Shown here: piece after piece, positions 46,233 through 55,214 of the stretch | Position numbering within the stretch: position 1 is the first letter of the stretch | Layout: each line of letters begins with the position of its first letter | NCBI GenBank assembly: GCA_035286585.1 | Contig: DATEDC010000067.1 | Location: 1-64,000, forward strand | Reading direction: 5' to 3' | DNA from: DSOS01 sp035286585 | GTDB lineage: Bacteria; Chloroflexota; Anaerolineae; Anaerolineales; UBA4823 | Length of the DNA: 64,000 bases | Position numbers and translations under genes: made by a program | Notes under the pieces: model-generated | What the model was told of the DNA's origin: nothing | What the model saw: only the letters and a program-made list of their open reading frames with translations | Database searches by the model: none

Positions 46233-48635
46233 TCAGCGCCACCCAAAAGCCACGTAAATATCCCAAACACCCTCATAGGGAGCGTTTCCCTGACCGGAGA
46301 AGCTGGTTTGGACCAGCGGGTTGGCTGAGGCGCCGGTAGCAAAGATCATGGGCGGGGTCAGCAGGCTGCCGTCTCCGCCAAGCGCCGCATAATACAAGAA
46401 GTCATTCCACTCTACATCCAGCCAGGTCAGGATTGCGTAGCCCCCTTCCGCATAGGTCACTGAGACGTAATCCGGCTTGCGCGTTCCCGCCAGGGGCAGG
46501 TCGGATGGAGCGCGCAAGAGAGCGCTGCCGTCGGGATCCAGCACAGCATAAGCAATCCTTTCCGTTGCCGGATTAGTCCAAGCCAAAACAAGATTGCCAT
46601 TGGCGACCCGCACTCCATCGCTACGCCAGCCGCTGCTGCCAGGGATGGTCGCAGGGGATGCGGTCACGTTTCCTGAGCTGTTAACCATGGCGTAGGCGAT
46701 CGAGTAAGTCTCAGAGATCTGGCTGTACACTGTGTAAGCAAACAAGGCGCCGGCGTTAGCATTCACCAGGTCCGGGTCAAGCAAAAGGGTGCTGCCAGCG
46801 ACGCTCTGGGTGAGCATTTGCGGTCCGGCGGTGACCTGGGCGCCGGTTGTGGTATAGCTGGCGTAATAAATCGTATTCACCTCGTTATCGCCTGCCTGGA
46901 GGCGGTTATCCAGCCAGCCTAAAAGGAAACGGTTGTCATCCGTAGCGATAAGGCGCGGCGAGGAGTACAACGGGATGTCGTAATCGCCTGTGCCGCGCCA
47001 CTGGCTGTTGTTGGTCAGGTTCACCGGCCCATAAATTTGATCCCCCTGGGCGTTCAAAACAGCAAACCAAACATTCGAATTCCGGCGAATGTCGGGCAGT
47101 GTGGATAAATCAAGCTGATACTGCACCCAGAGCAAAGCGAGCTTACCATCCCCAGCAACTGAAACCGCCGGGTAGCGCGCGTTCACCAAAAGGGTCGGCG
47201 TGGCCAGATTCTGATTTTGAGTGAGCGCAGTAGTTGGCCGGAGGACAAATCCGAATTTGTTTAAGACCTGGTACTCGATATTGGAGTAATTCACGCCGGA
47301 GCTGAAACCATTTTTCTCCCAGGCGTATAGATAGCTGCCACCCAGCCTGCCATCCAGCGAGAGCGTGTTGCCGGTGAAATAGGTAGCGACATGCTTATTA
47401 CGAGAGTTCAGCGCCCAGACCTGTCTCAGGTGCATGCCCGACTGGCTGTCAGCGTATGCCTGGGCAAAGGGCGCCGGAATCGCGACCTGTGCGGTGGTGT
47501 TCGCCGATTTCGTGTCGTCCAACGAAGAAGTCACGAACAGGGTGATCACGGTGTAATCGGTCACCTGAGCTGCCTCTGGCGCGACAACCCTGAAGGCGAT
47601 CTCCAGCGTGGCGCCCTGGGCGAGCAAACCGCTATCGACCATGCCATCCAGGTTCGTATCCACGAGCGCAGCGCTGTTATCCGCTCGATAGAAAGAGACT
47701 GTCCAACCCGAGGCGCTCGAAACTGCGGTCAGATTGAGGGTGTCGGGACCCAACTCGCCAATATTGCTCACCGAAGCCTGGAATTGGGTGTAGATGTTGT
47801 AGCTGAGAGCGCTTTGATAGAGCGGAGCTACTTTGGCGTTCGCCGCAGGGGTGGGACGGAAAAAGTGAAGAGCCAGGCCTGAGGTCAATCCCGGGGCGTT
47901 ATACAGATAGAGCAAGCCATTCACACCATCCTGGTCCTCTATCCCCACCGTAGCATTGACCAGGTCCCCGTTGAGATCTTGGTACTGGAAAAGAATATCG
48001 CCATTCTCGAAAAGAACGACCTCGAAAGTAAGCAGGTCAGCGCTACCGAACTTCACCACCTGATGCCATTCGATTACAAAGCGCCGGGGAGAGGCGCTGT
48101 CGAACCAGTAATAAACCTGTCCAGCGCCTAGCTGCAGATCGTCCCAAAATGGGGCAACCAGATTGTTCGGAACCGAATCCAGCGGGAGAAACTGGTTGGA
48201 GAAGGCGCTGCTGCCGGTTTCGAAGGTAAGCATGCCATTGGTGCTGATAAAAAGCTGGTTATAGGTGTTTTCGTAGAATTTAAAGTCGAAACCGATATCA
48301 ATCGGGGCAGTGAAATCGTCGTCGGGATCAGAAAACAGCGCCTGAGTGCCTTTGGAGGTAAGATCTTCCCAGGCAAAGGCCACACCGTCATCCAGGGTAT
48401 AGCCAAAAGGGTCAGAGCTGGAAGCCGCGGCGCTCGAAACACCACCCTGAGCCAGCTGCTTGTGCCAGTCATCGTAGGCTTGCTCCGATCCGGCCTCAGG
48501 TTTTTTCTCCGGAGGAGGCGGCTCCTCCCCGCCCAATGCCGAAGAATATGCCTGAGCTGGAACGCCTGTGCTGCCGTCCAGGACGAGCAAGATCAGAAAT
48601 ATGACCAGGCAGATTCGATAAAATCCTGACCTCAC
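46233..48635 (-). CDS. large secreted protein with nidogen-like domain
   Basis: This 800-residue protein has a signal peptide cleavable after about residue 29 (VPAQA). An acidic, Pro-rich spacer precedes a nidogen-like beta domain (about 95-260). That domain shows IGFDFKFYENTYNQLFISTNG, then VAPFWDDLQ and RRFVIEWHQV. A CARDB/DUF11-like region (about 270-390) and a C-terminal beta-propeller-like part with recurring [LV]..W[LT].. strands follow. No catalytic motif is seen. The GTG start has GGAG upstream. It lies between the TadE-Calx-beta fusion and TadE, implying a shared extracellular structure. Confidence 0.8.
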   Translation of the reverse strand: MRSGFYRICLVIFLILLVLDGSTGVPAQAYSSALGGEEPPPPEKKPEAGSEQAYDDWHKQLAQGGVSSAAASSSDPFGYTLDDGVAFAWEDLTSKGTQALFSDPDDDFTAPIDIGFDFKFYENTYNQLFISTNGMLTFETGSSAFSNQFLPLDSVPNNLVAPFWDDLQLGAGQVYYWFDSASPRRFVIEWHQVVKFGSADLLTFEVVLFENGDILFQYQDLNGDLVNATVGIEDQDGVNGLLYLYNAPGLTSGLALHFFRPTPAANAKVAPLYQSALSYNIYTQFQASVSNIGELGPDTLNLTAVSSASGWTVSFYRADNSAALVDTNLDGMVDSGLLAQGATLEIAFRVVAPEAAQVTDYTVITLFVTSSLDDTKSANTTAQVAIPAPFAQAYADSQSGMHLRQVWALNSRNKHVATYFTGNTLSLDGRLGGSYLYAWEKNGFSSGVNYSNIEYQVLNKFGFVLRPTTALTQNQNLATPTLLVNARYPAVSVAGDGKLALLWVQYQLDLSTLPDIRRNSNVWFAVLNAQGDQIYGPVNLTNNSQWRGTGDYDIPLYSSPRLIATDDNRFLLGWLDNRLQAGDNEVNTIYYASYTTTGAQVTAGPQMLTQSVAGSTLLLDPDLVNANAGALFAYTVYSQISETYSIAYAMVNSSGNVTASPATIPGSSGWRSDGVRVANGNLVLAWTNPATERIAYAVLDPDGSALLRAPSDLPLAGTRKPDYVSVTYAEGGYAILTWLDVEWNDFLYYAALGGDGSLLTPPMIFATGASANPLVQTSFSGQGNAPYEGVWDIYVAFGWR

Positions 48636-48677
48636 AACAAACTCCGATAAACTTGCGGGGAGATCGATCTCCCCGGG

Positions 48678-51284
48678 TTAATTCCCAATCCGCTTGCTGA
48701 ACGGCAGGCAGTTGGCAAAACGGGCGCTCACCACAATCTCCTGCCCGGCGGACATATTCGGCTGCCGATCGAACAGGAATGTCATCTGGCGGGCGCTGAA
48801 CACACCGCTCCACAATGGGCTGGGGTTGACTACATCCAGGTAGCCCAGGCTGGCAGGGTAATAAAAGCTGTTGCCGATCGGGTTATTGCCGAACACGATG
48901 CTTTCCAGGGCTGCATTGTTAGTAGTCGGCCAAAACACCGTCACTTCAAGCAAGTTGGTCGTGTTGGGATCCGTATTCTGCAGCTCCCAGATCAACTTTT
49001 TGTTGTCGTTGCCAGTGCCAAAATATGGATCGGAGGCTGCTGTCGGACATATCCAGGCGGTAATGGTTGCGATGTGGCGATCGTAGGTAGAGCTGCGGGT
49101 AGCGTTCACCGGCGTGCCCATGAAAACATCTACGGTCTCATTCCCCTCACCCAGCTCTTCATCGTGAATGACCTGGATAGTGATCGTAGCCTCGGTGCTG
49201 CCGGCGGGAATAAACACCGTGTCGCTTGGCGAGATAGTGTAATCAGCGCCTGGCGTGGCTGAACCGCCCACCGAGAACGGCACGGTAACATCCCGACCGG
49301 ACACGGGGCTCAGCCGGACGGTGATGAGCATCTGCCCAACGTCCTCCATCCCGGATTGGGAGGGGGAGGTGAAATACACCAGCGGAGGCGCTTCGTCATC
49401 CAAAATTGTAATCGTGTGCACGCTGGGAGAACCGAGGGTGACGTTGCTGGGCGGGCCCATGGTGAGAATAACGGTTTCATCGTCCTCGTCCAGGGCATCG
49501 TTGACTACAATGACAGATATACTGCCCGTGGCGCTGCCCGCCGGGATCGAAATTTGCCCAGAGGTGACAGTATAGTCCGCCCCATTTGCAGCCGTGCCGC
49601 TCAGGCTGAAAGGCACGACCACATTTTGGTAGTAAGCCGAGCTGAGCTGTGCGACCACGCTCAGTGTGCCAATGCCTTCAGACTCAGCCTGACTGACCCG
49701 GGCGAACGAAACCGTTGGCGGCACAGGCGAGGCAGTGACCGTAAGGGTATGCTCACCCGGCGCTCCCAGGGTGGCGTTCAGCGGGGCGCCCATCGTTAAG
49801 ATAATGGTTTCTTCCGTTTCATAATTGTCACCATTGTTTATGATGGTCACCGCTATGCTGGCGGTAGTCTGTCCCGCCGGAATCACCACTAAACCTGGCG
49901 GGAGGCTGTAATCCACTCCCCCCTCTGCGGTGCCCCCAAGCGTGTAAGGAACCTCTACCTGCTTGCCAGAAGGGGCGCTCAGGCTCACCTCTATATACAC
50001 CGTACCGGCATTTTCGGGCGCCTCAGAGGCCTCCCAGGTGAAATAAACTAACGGCGGGGCGTCGTTATCGATGATCGTGGCTGTATGTACATTGGCAGCC
50101 CCCTTAAAGGCGTTCACCGGCTCGCCCATCACAAGCATAAAATTTTCATCCTCTTCGTCGATCGCATCAAAGCTCGTGGTAAATAAAATCAGCTTGCTGG
50201 TTTCACCCGGCGCAAAAGTTACCGGGCTGGAGGTGTTGAGCACATAATCCCCACCCAGGGTCGCGGTGCTGCTAATCACGTCCGCGCTGAATGGAACCGT
50301 TACCGTTCTGCCTGAGGGGTTGCTGAGATCCACCCTGACAAAGGCGCTGACCCCATCCACGCCATCGTCCTCTTGCAAATTCTGGGTCTCCGGAATGAAA
50401 TCTGCGGTGGGAGGGTCGTCATCATCGGCGATAGTGATCAAATGGGTATCCGGTGAACCGATGTTGCCGTTATCGACATTGACAATTCGCAGCAGCACGG
50501 TTTCATCGTCTTCATCGGTCAGGTCCGGGACGATGGTGACAGACACGGCGGCGCTCACATCTCCAGCCAGGATTACAACCGGGCTGGCGGTATCCAGGCT
50601 GAAATCGCCGCCGGCTGCTGCGGAGCTGGCGCCGGCATCCAGGTTAAAATGGACGGTCACATTGCTGGCCGTCGGTCCGCTCAGGCGGAGCTGAACGTTC
50701 ACCACGCGCGGCGTGCCCGGGTCACCTGGGTCGCCTTCATCGACGGTTTGCTCTGCGGGGGAAAAAGATACGCTCACGCTGCCTGAGGGGGCAGGCGGCG
50801 TGCCCTGAATAGAAATATCTTTCAGTATCGTGCGCGCCGAGGTGGACATAATTGGGAAGGAGGGGATGCGCAGTAACGGGAGCAAGGGTCGATACAGCGC
50901 TAAAACAGACACCACCACCCGGTGACCAAGCTCCACATTGGCAGGACCGTAGCCGTTCGCCGGGCAGTTCCCAAAGGCATGAGCGGGATCGCCATCATCG
51001 TAATTGATGCTGATGTCCCCATTTTCGATCCCTACCAGCGTGCCCATCCTGCGGGCGGCAGCGCGCATCCCATCACAGTCGCGATAATGCGGGATGTAAT
51101 TGCCCACATTGCCGGCAGCGGACCCGTAGCGGGCAGCTTCACGGCTGGAGGTGAAAACCATGCTGTAGATGAAGAGCAGGCGACCGAACTCGATCAGGGC
51201 AAACATCACTAAGAGCAGCAATGGAAGCACCAGGGCAAACTCAACCAGACCCTGGGCTCGCTCGTGTTTATCCAACCTTCTCAT
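48678..51284 (-). CDS. TadE-like pseudopilin fused to five Calx-beta domains
   Basis: This 868-residue protein has the TadE N-terminus RAQGLVEFALVLPLLLLVMF with one membrane helix, a TadE-like domain to about 160, and five tandem Calx-beta modules. These lie at about 166-290, 293-410, 413-520, 523-630 and 633-745, each ending in a [HT].[AL]TI.D-type strand and rich in Asp/Glu calcium-binding clusters. A C-terminal domain (750-868) has one Cys pair. It is probably anchored in the membrane with a long calcium-stiffened exterior. ATG 51284 (AGGTG upstream) is preferred to 51314. It is the first gene of the cluster. Confidence 0.9.
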   Translation of the reverse strand: MRRLDKHERAQGLVEFALVLPLLLLVMFALIEFGRLLFIYSMVFTSSREAARYGSAAGNVGNYIPHYRDCDGMRAAARRMGTLVGIENGDISINYDDGDPAHAFGNCPANGYGPANVELGHRVVVSVLALYRPLLPLLRIPSFPIMSTSARTILKDISIQGTPPAPSGSVSVSFSPAEQTVDEGDPGDPGTPRVVNVQLRLSGPTASNVTVHFNLDAGASSAAAGGDFSLDTASPVVILAGDVSAAVSVTIVPDLTDEDDETVLLRIVNVDNGNIGSPDTHLITIADDDDPPTADFIPETQNLQEDDGVDGVSAFVRVDLSNPSGRTVTVPFSADVISSTATLGGDYVLNTSSPVTFAPGETSKLILFTTSFDAIDEEDENFMLVMGEPVNAFKGAANVHTATIIDNDAPPLVYFTWEASEAPENAGTVYIEVSLSAPSGKQVEVPYTLGGTAEGGVDYSLPPGLVVIPAGQTTASIAVTIINNGDNYETEETIILTMGAPLNATLGAPGEHTLTVTASPVPPTVSFARVSQAESEGIGTLSVVAQLSSAYYQNVVVPFSLSGTAANGADYTVTSGQISIPAGSATGSISVIVVNDALDEDDETVILTMGPPSNVTLGSPSVHTITILDDEAPPLVYFTSPSQSGMEDVGQMLITVRLSPVSGRDVTVPFSVGGSATPGADYTISPSDTVFIPAGSTEATITIQVIHDEELGEGNETVDVFMGTPVNATRSSTYDRHIATITAWICPTAASDPYFGTGNDNKKLIWELQNTDPNTTNLLEVTVFWPTTNNAALESIVFGNNPIGNSFYYPASLGYLDVVNPSPLWSGVFSARQMTFLFDRQPNMSAGQEIVVSARFANCLPFSKRIGN

Positions 51285-51734
51285 GAGAGCACCTGTTTTA
51301 GCCAATATATTCATTTATATATGCCTGAATGACTAATTTTTCACATTTTTATGCCACTGAAAAGCAAAAACCGCCTCCGACCTGTATCGATTATAACGAC
51401 GCTCATGCAACACTGCTACACAAAAATTGTAAGCCTATCAAAATTGTATTGTGAGTGATTTTAGCCAAAACTATTGTAATCTCTGGCTGCTTTTCAGCCC
51501 TCCCCGATCGGGAGCGCCGGTAACATTCCCTCTCAGCCGCTCACAGTTCTTCAGGAATCGTCGCCGCGTTCACGGCAATTGCGACAGGCCCCACTCAGAA
51601 CATCAAAATGCAAACAAAGATGCAAATATTCACGCGCATCCGTGTTTAATTGATTATAGAGCAAATTTTTCGTTTGGGTGTTTAAGGGTTGATTAACCGG
51701 CTACCCATTTTTCCTAGTATGTCCGGGGGCCCTA
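51285..51734. promoter_or_regulatory. long upstream region of the TadE-Calx-beta cluster
   Basis: This 450-bp region is A/T-rich compared with its neighbours. It should hold the promoter of the leftward four-gene cluster. A TATAAT (minus strand) lies near 51391-51396 without a good -35. An inverted repeat CCTAGTA-13 nt-TACTAGG (51713-51739) overlaps the stop of the DUF5667 gene. I could not identify an ECF-type -35/-10 pair with confidence. Confidence 0.4.
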
Positions 51735-52889
51735 CTAGGGACGGCGAGTCGGGCTGGGGAGAGGCCGCCGCGTCTTGGTGGGCTTGGGCTCTTCCTCGGT
51801 AGGCTGCTCCGTGGGCTGCTCCGTGGGCTGCGGCGTGCTGACTGCCTGCCGGGTAGCTGAGGGAACGGGGGTAGAAGATGGCAGCCAGGTGGGACTTGGC
51901 GTCAGTGTATAGGTTCCAGTGGGCGTCAAGGTGGGCGTCAAAGTAGGCGTACCGGTAAGCGTGCTCGTGGAGGTGGCGGTTGAGGTTTCCGTTGGTGTGG
52001 GAGTAGCAATAGCTTCTACCTGAGATGGCTCCTGCGTAGGCGAGCCAGTGGGAACCCCAATCGAATCCAGAACCCCCTGCACCGAGGAGCTCCCACCTTG
52101 GGCGACCGTCACCGCCCTGGTAATCTCGCTCTTTAGCTGGGTTGGGATCAGCTCGGCCAGAACCTGGAGGCTGGCGACATGGCTGGCAAGAGCGCTCTGA
52201 AATACTACTGCCAGCTCACTGGCCTGGGCTGCATTGCGTCTCGATAGTTGATCGAGCAGTGTCACTGCCCGAACAATGTGGTTTTCAAAGCGATTCACTG
52301 TTGCGCCGATAAATTCATAGCGCCCCTCCAGGAACAGGCCTTGAATCTCAACTATACGCCGGGCGGAGAACTCGATGTGCAGGCGAATATCACCCGCCAT
52401 GCCCGGACTGAAAAACAGCTCCACCCCCTCGAGCGTTGTTTTTAGCGGGTACAACTGGTCGCCGGGTAAAGCATCCTGGGCGGCAAAAGCAACCCCTGTT
52501 CCACCAGTAAACATGGTGAGGAGAAGAACAAACACCAGCGCGATCTGCAGGGCAAAGCGCCGGCGCGCCGGGGCGCCTGACGGCACGATCTGGCTCCAGA
52601 TATGCTTTAGCCAGCCTATCACCTGCTGGCTGACTGGCAGCGCTGAGGCTGCCTGCTCCTGCTGCAAACGATACACCAGGCGCTGGCGAGAAGCGCTCAC
52701 AAACCCGGGACGCGACTCCAGATCGCTGCGCCTGGCAGCCAACCACAGCGCGGCCTCCAGGCGAGGGCGCAGCTCGTCAGCCGCTTCCGGATAGCGAGCC
52801 AGAGCTTCTTCAATGGAAACATCCCCGCTCTGGACCAGTTCCAGGCAGGATTGCAAGACAAGCTCCAGCTCATTCAGGCGATCAGACAT
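51735..52889 (-). CDS. DUF5667 single-pass membrane protein, putative sigma regulator, copy 2
   Basis: This 384-residue paralog of the protein at 38.4 kb has an N-terminal helical part (VQSGDVSIEEALARYPEAAD, then ELRPRLEAALWL) and a membrane segment near 110-134. A DUF5667 region starts ALPGDQLYPLKTTLEGVELF, and a Thr/Pro/Ser tail from about 280 ends in basic residues. Its ATG overlaps the sigma TGA (TGATG), so translation is coupled. A role in controlling the cognate sigma is inferred from pairing. Confidence 0.87.
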   Translation of the reverse strand: MSDRLNELELVLQSCLELVQSGDVSIEEALARYPEAADELRPRLEAALWLAARRSDLESRPGFVSASRQRLVYRLQQEQAASALPVSQQVIGWLKHIWSQIVPSGAPARRRFALQIALVFVLLLTMFTGGTGVAFAAQDALPGDQLYPLKTTLEGVELFFSPGMAGDIRLHIEFSARRIVEIQGLFLEGRYEFIGATVNRFENHIVRAVTLLDQLSRRNAAQASELAVVFQSALASHVASLQVLAELIPTQLKSEITRAVTVAQGGSSSVQGVLDSIGVPTGSPTQEPSQVEAIATPTPTETSTATSTSTLTGTPTLTPTLTPTGTYTLTPSPTWLPSSTPVPSATRQAVSTPQPTEQPTEQPTEEEPKPTKTRRPLPSPTRRP

Positions 52890-53455
52890 CAATCAAACCC
52901 TACCGCGCCCTCCATCAAGCTTCGCAGAGCAATCAGAGCCCTGTGCTGCAGAACGCGTACAGCTCCCGAGCTACGGCCCATCGCTTGCGCCGTCTCCTCT
53001 GGAGATAATTCACCAAGATATCGTAACACCAAAACCGTGCGATAGTCCTCACGCAACTTCTCCAATGTCTGGCGCAGTTTCTGGTGTTCCAGGTCAATCA
53101 TCACGGCTTCCACCGGTCCTGGACTGTGATCCTTGAGAGGCAGGTCCTCCAAGGCCACATCCCTTTTTAAACCACCTGACCGGCGATAATGATCGATCAG
53201 GGCGTTTCGCGCAACGCGAAACAGAAACGCAAGAAACGGAACGCCCTGTTCGCGATAACCAGATAAGGATTTCCACACCCGCAAGAAGACATCTTCGGTT
53301 AGATCCTCGGCATCCAGGCGATCATCCAGGTGAGCATATAAAAAGCGAAATACTCTCCCTGCATAGCGCTCGTATAATTCGCCGAACGCCTCAGCGTCGC
53401 CGCTTTGCGCGGCTATCAGCAGTTGAATGTCATCAACTCGTTGCCAGTCTGACAT
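52889..53455 (-). CDS. ECF-type sigma factor, copy 2
   Basis: This 188-residue ECF sigma has region 2 (FGELYERYAGRVFRFLYAHL; AEDLTEDVFLRVWKSL; FRVARNALIDHYRR) and region 4 (LREDYRTVLVLRYLGELSPE; AMGRSSGAVRVLQHRAL). By eye it is well over half identical to copy 1 at 37.8 kb. ATG 53455 is chosen over TTG 53458. It is divergent from the flippase. Its position upstream of the DUF5667 and TadE-Calx-beta genes makes the latter plausible regulon members. Confidence 0.95.
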   Translation of the reverse strand: MSDWQRVDDIQLLIAAQSGDAEAFGELYERYAGRVFRFLYAHLDDRLDAEDLTEDVFLRVWKSLSGYREQGVPFLAFLFRVARNALIDHYRRSGGLKRDVALEDLPLKDHSPGPVEAVMIDLEHQKLRQTLEKLREDYRTVLVLRYLGELSPEETAQAMGRSSGAVRVLQHRALIALRSLMEGAVGFD

Positions 53456-53813
53456 CAAATGCTATCCCATAAAACGTTTCCACAGGTTTAATGTTACATT
53501 GGTCGATTGATTGTCAGGATTTTATACACTTCCAGCAATTATGCTTAAGAGATGCTTAAGCCTCAGATATCCCTGGCGCCTTTCCAGGGTTCCAAACGTA
53601 TTATATAGCATTAAACTACCCAGACGGATTCCCCTAACACGGTTGATAATCCTATTGACCTGCAGATAACCTGGTTATCAACGTTCCGCAGGTTTATGCT
53701 CAATCAGGCTTGTTTTAGGGAACCCGCGGGACGTTTTGCACTGAAGAGCTTAAGCCATCTCGATGAATATCCATAGCGTCTGATAGAATTACCCCCAGTG
53801 GTCAATAATCCTG
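53456..53813. promoter_or_regulatory. divergent region between the ECF sigma and flippase genes
   Basis: This 358-bp region contains a perfect palindrome GATAACC-T-GGTTATC (53665-53679). Two ATGCTTAAG direct repeats (53541-53549 and 53552-53560) are present, and GCTTAAG recurs near 53750 and again just inside the flippase start (near 53821). These could be regulator sites for the sigma or flippase promoters. No firm promoter was identified. Confidence 0.4.
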
Positions 53814-55214
53814 ATGACAAGCTTAAGACCACAGCAAAATAACGCCCCCATGACCCCGGATCAAAACCACCTTCCAGCCCGGCGATCCGCCCCCGCAGCC
53901 AAAACGTACTCTCTGCCCGGTCATTTGAGGTCGCTGATCGGCGCTCTATCGAGCACGGGGGCTCGGGAGGGCTACCTGGCAGCCGCAGACCAGGCGGTGA
54001 TCAGCGCCTCCAACTTCATGGCGACGATCATTCTCGCCCGCGGAGTAACTCCCACTGAACTGGGAATGTACGGAGTCGGTTTCACCGCCCTGCGCCTGGT
54101 GCGCTCGGTGCAGGAGGGCCTGGTCATCCAGCCGTTGAACGTGTTTGGGGCTTCCTTGGACGAGAACGGATTCAGACCTTACGCCGCCAGCACAAGCCTG
54201 ATCCAGCTCGGGCTGGCACTGACAACGTCTGCGCTGGCGGCGTTCGGCGGATGGCTGCTCAGCGAGTTGGGCAACGACACAGCAGGCCCGGCGCTGTTCG
54301 CCCTTTGGTTTTCGTTTCTCTGGTGGCAGTTGCAGGAACATATCCGCCGCCTGCTGTATACACGCGGCGCAGTGTTCCACGCCCTGGTCAACACGGTCAT
54401 TGCCAACGCGGTAAGACTGCTGCTGCTGATCTGGTGGGCCTGGCAAGCTGAGCTGAGCGGCACCGGCGGTCTGCACGCTATCGGCTGGGGTTCGCTGGCT
54501 GCTCTGGCGCCCGGATTGTGGCTCACGCGCAAAGCCTGGGCGGGCAAACCGCACAACCTGATTGAAACATGGAAGCGCAACTGGGGATTCGGGCGCTGGA
54601 TCATGGGCAGCTCCCTGGCAAACTGGCTGGCTGTTGAGTTCTATCCCGTCTTGACCGCGGGCATGATCAGTTTTGCCGCGGCTGGCGCCTACCGGGCTTT
54701 GCAAAATATCGTCGCGCCGGTTCATCTGCTCTTGCGCGCCATCGACACCTTCTTAACCCCGCGGGCCTCCCGGCTGTACGAGCAGATCGGTCTTCCCGCC
54801 CTGGGGCGAACTTTGAAGCTGATCTACATCGCAAGCGGGGCGCCCATTCTAGGGCTGCTCAGCCTGGCGGTGCTTTTTCCAGGTCAACTACTCAAGGCGC
54901 TTTATGGGGAGACCTACCTGGCTTACCAGGATGGGATTGCACTGATGGCTTTGTTTTACGCCCTCCTGTTCGCCTACTCTCCGCTACAAACCGCATTCAA
55001 AGCAGCGCGCTTCTCACGGCCGATTTTCATCGCCAACCTGGCGGCGATAGCGGTCATGTTCAGCGTGGGGATTTGGGCAATCCTGCGCTGGGGCGTTTAC
55101 GGGACCATCGCCGGTCAGGGGTTGAACGCCCTGGTGGTAAGCCTCATCCTGTGGACATCCTGGCTCAGGGGAAAATCCCGCGGCTTGCAGACTCGCCAGC
55201 GCCCCCCTGATTAA
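53814..55214 (+). CDS. polysaccharide (lipid-linked oligosaccharide) flippase-like protein
   Basis: This 466-residue membrane protein has about 12-14 hydrophobic segments in the MOP/Wzx-like pattern. The first lies near DQAVISASNFMATIILARG, followed by TPTELGMYGVGFTALRLVRS, a pattern common to O-antigen translocases. The final loop is basic. It would move lipid-linked sugars across the membrane. It abuts the convergent sugar transferase with no spacer, and the LCP gene is nearby, suggesting surface polymer assembly. Confidence 0.88.
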   Translation: MTSLRPQQNNAPMTPDQNHLPARRSAPAAKTYSLPGHLRSLIGALSSTGAREGYLAAADQAVISASNFMATIILARGVTPTELGMYGVGFTALRLVRSVQEGLVIQPLNVFGASLDENGFRPYAASTSLIQLGLALTTSALAAFGGWLLSELGNDTAGPALFALWFSFLWWQLQEHIRRLLYTRGAVFHALVNTVIANAVRLLLLIWWAWQAELSGTGGLHAIGWGSLAALAPGLWLTRKAWAGKPHNLIETWKRNWGFGRWIMGSSLANWLAVEFYPVLTAGMISFAAAGAYRALQNIVAPVHLLLRAIDTFLTPRASRLYEQIGLPALGRTLKLIYIASGAPILGLLSLAVLFPGQLLKALYGETYLAYQDGIALMALFYALLFAYSPLQTAFKAARFSRPIFIANLAAIAVMFSVGIWAILRWGVYGTIAGQGLNALVVSLILWTSWLRGKSRGLQTRQRPPD

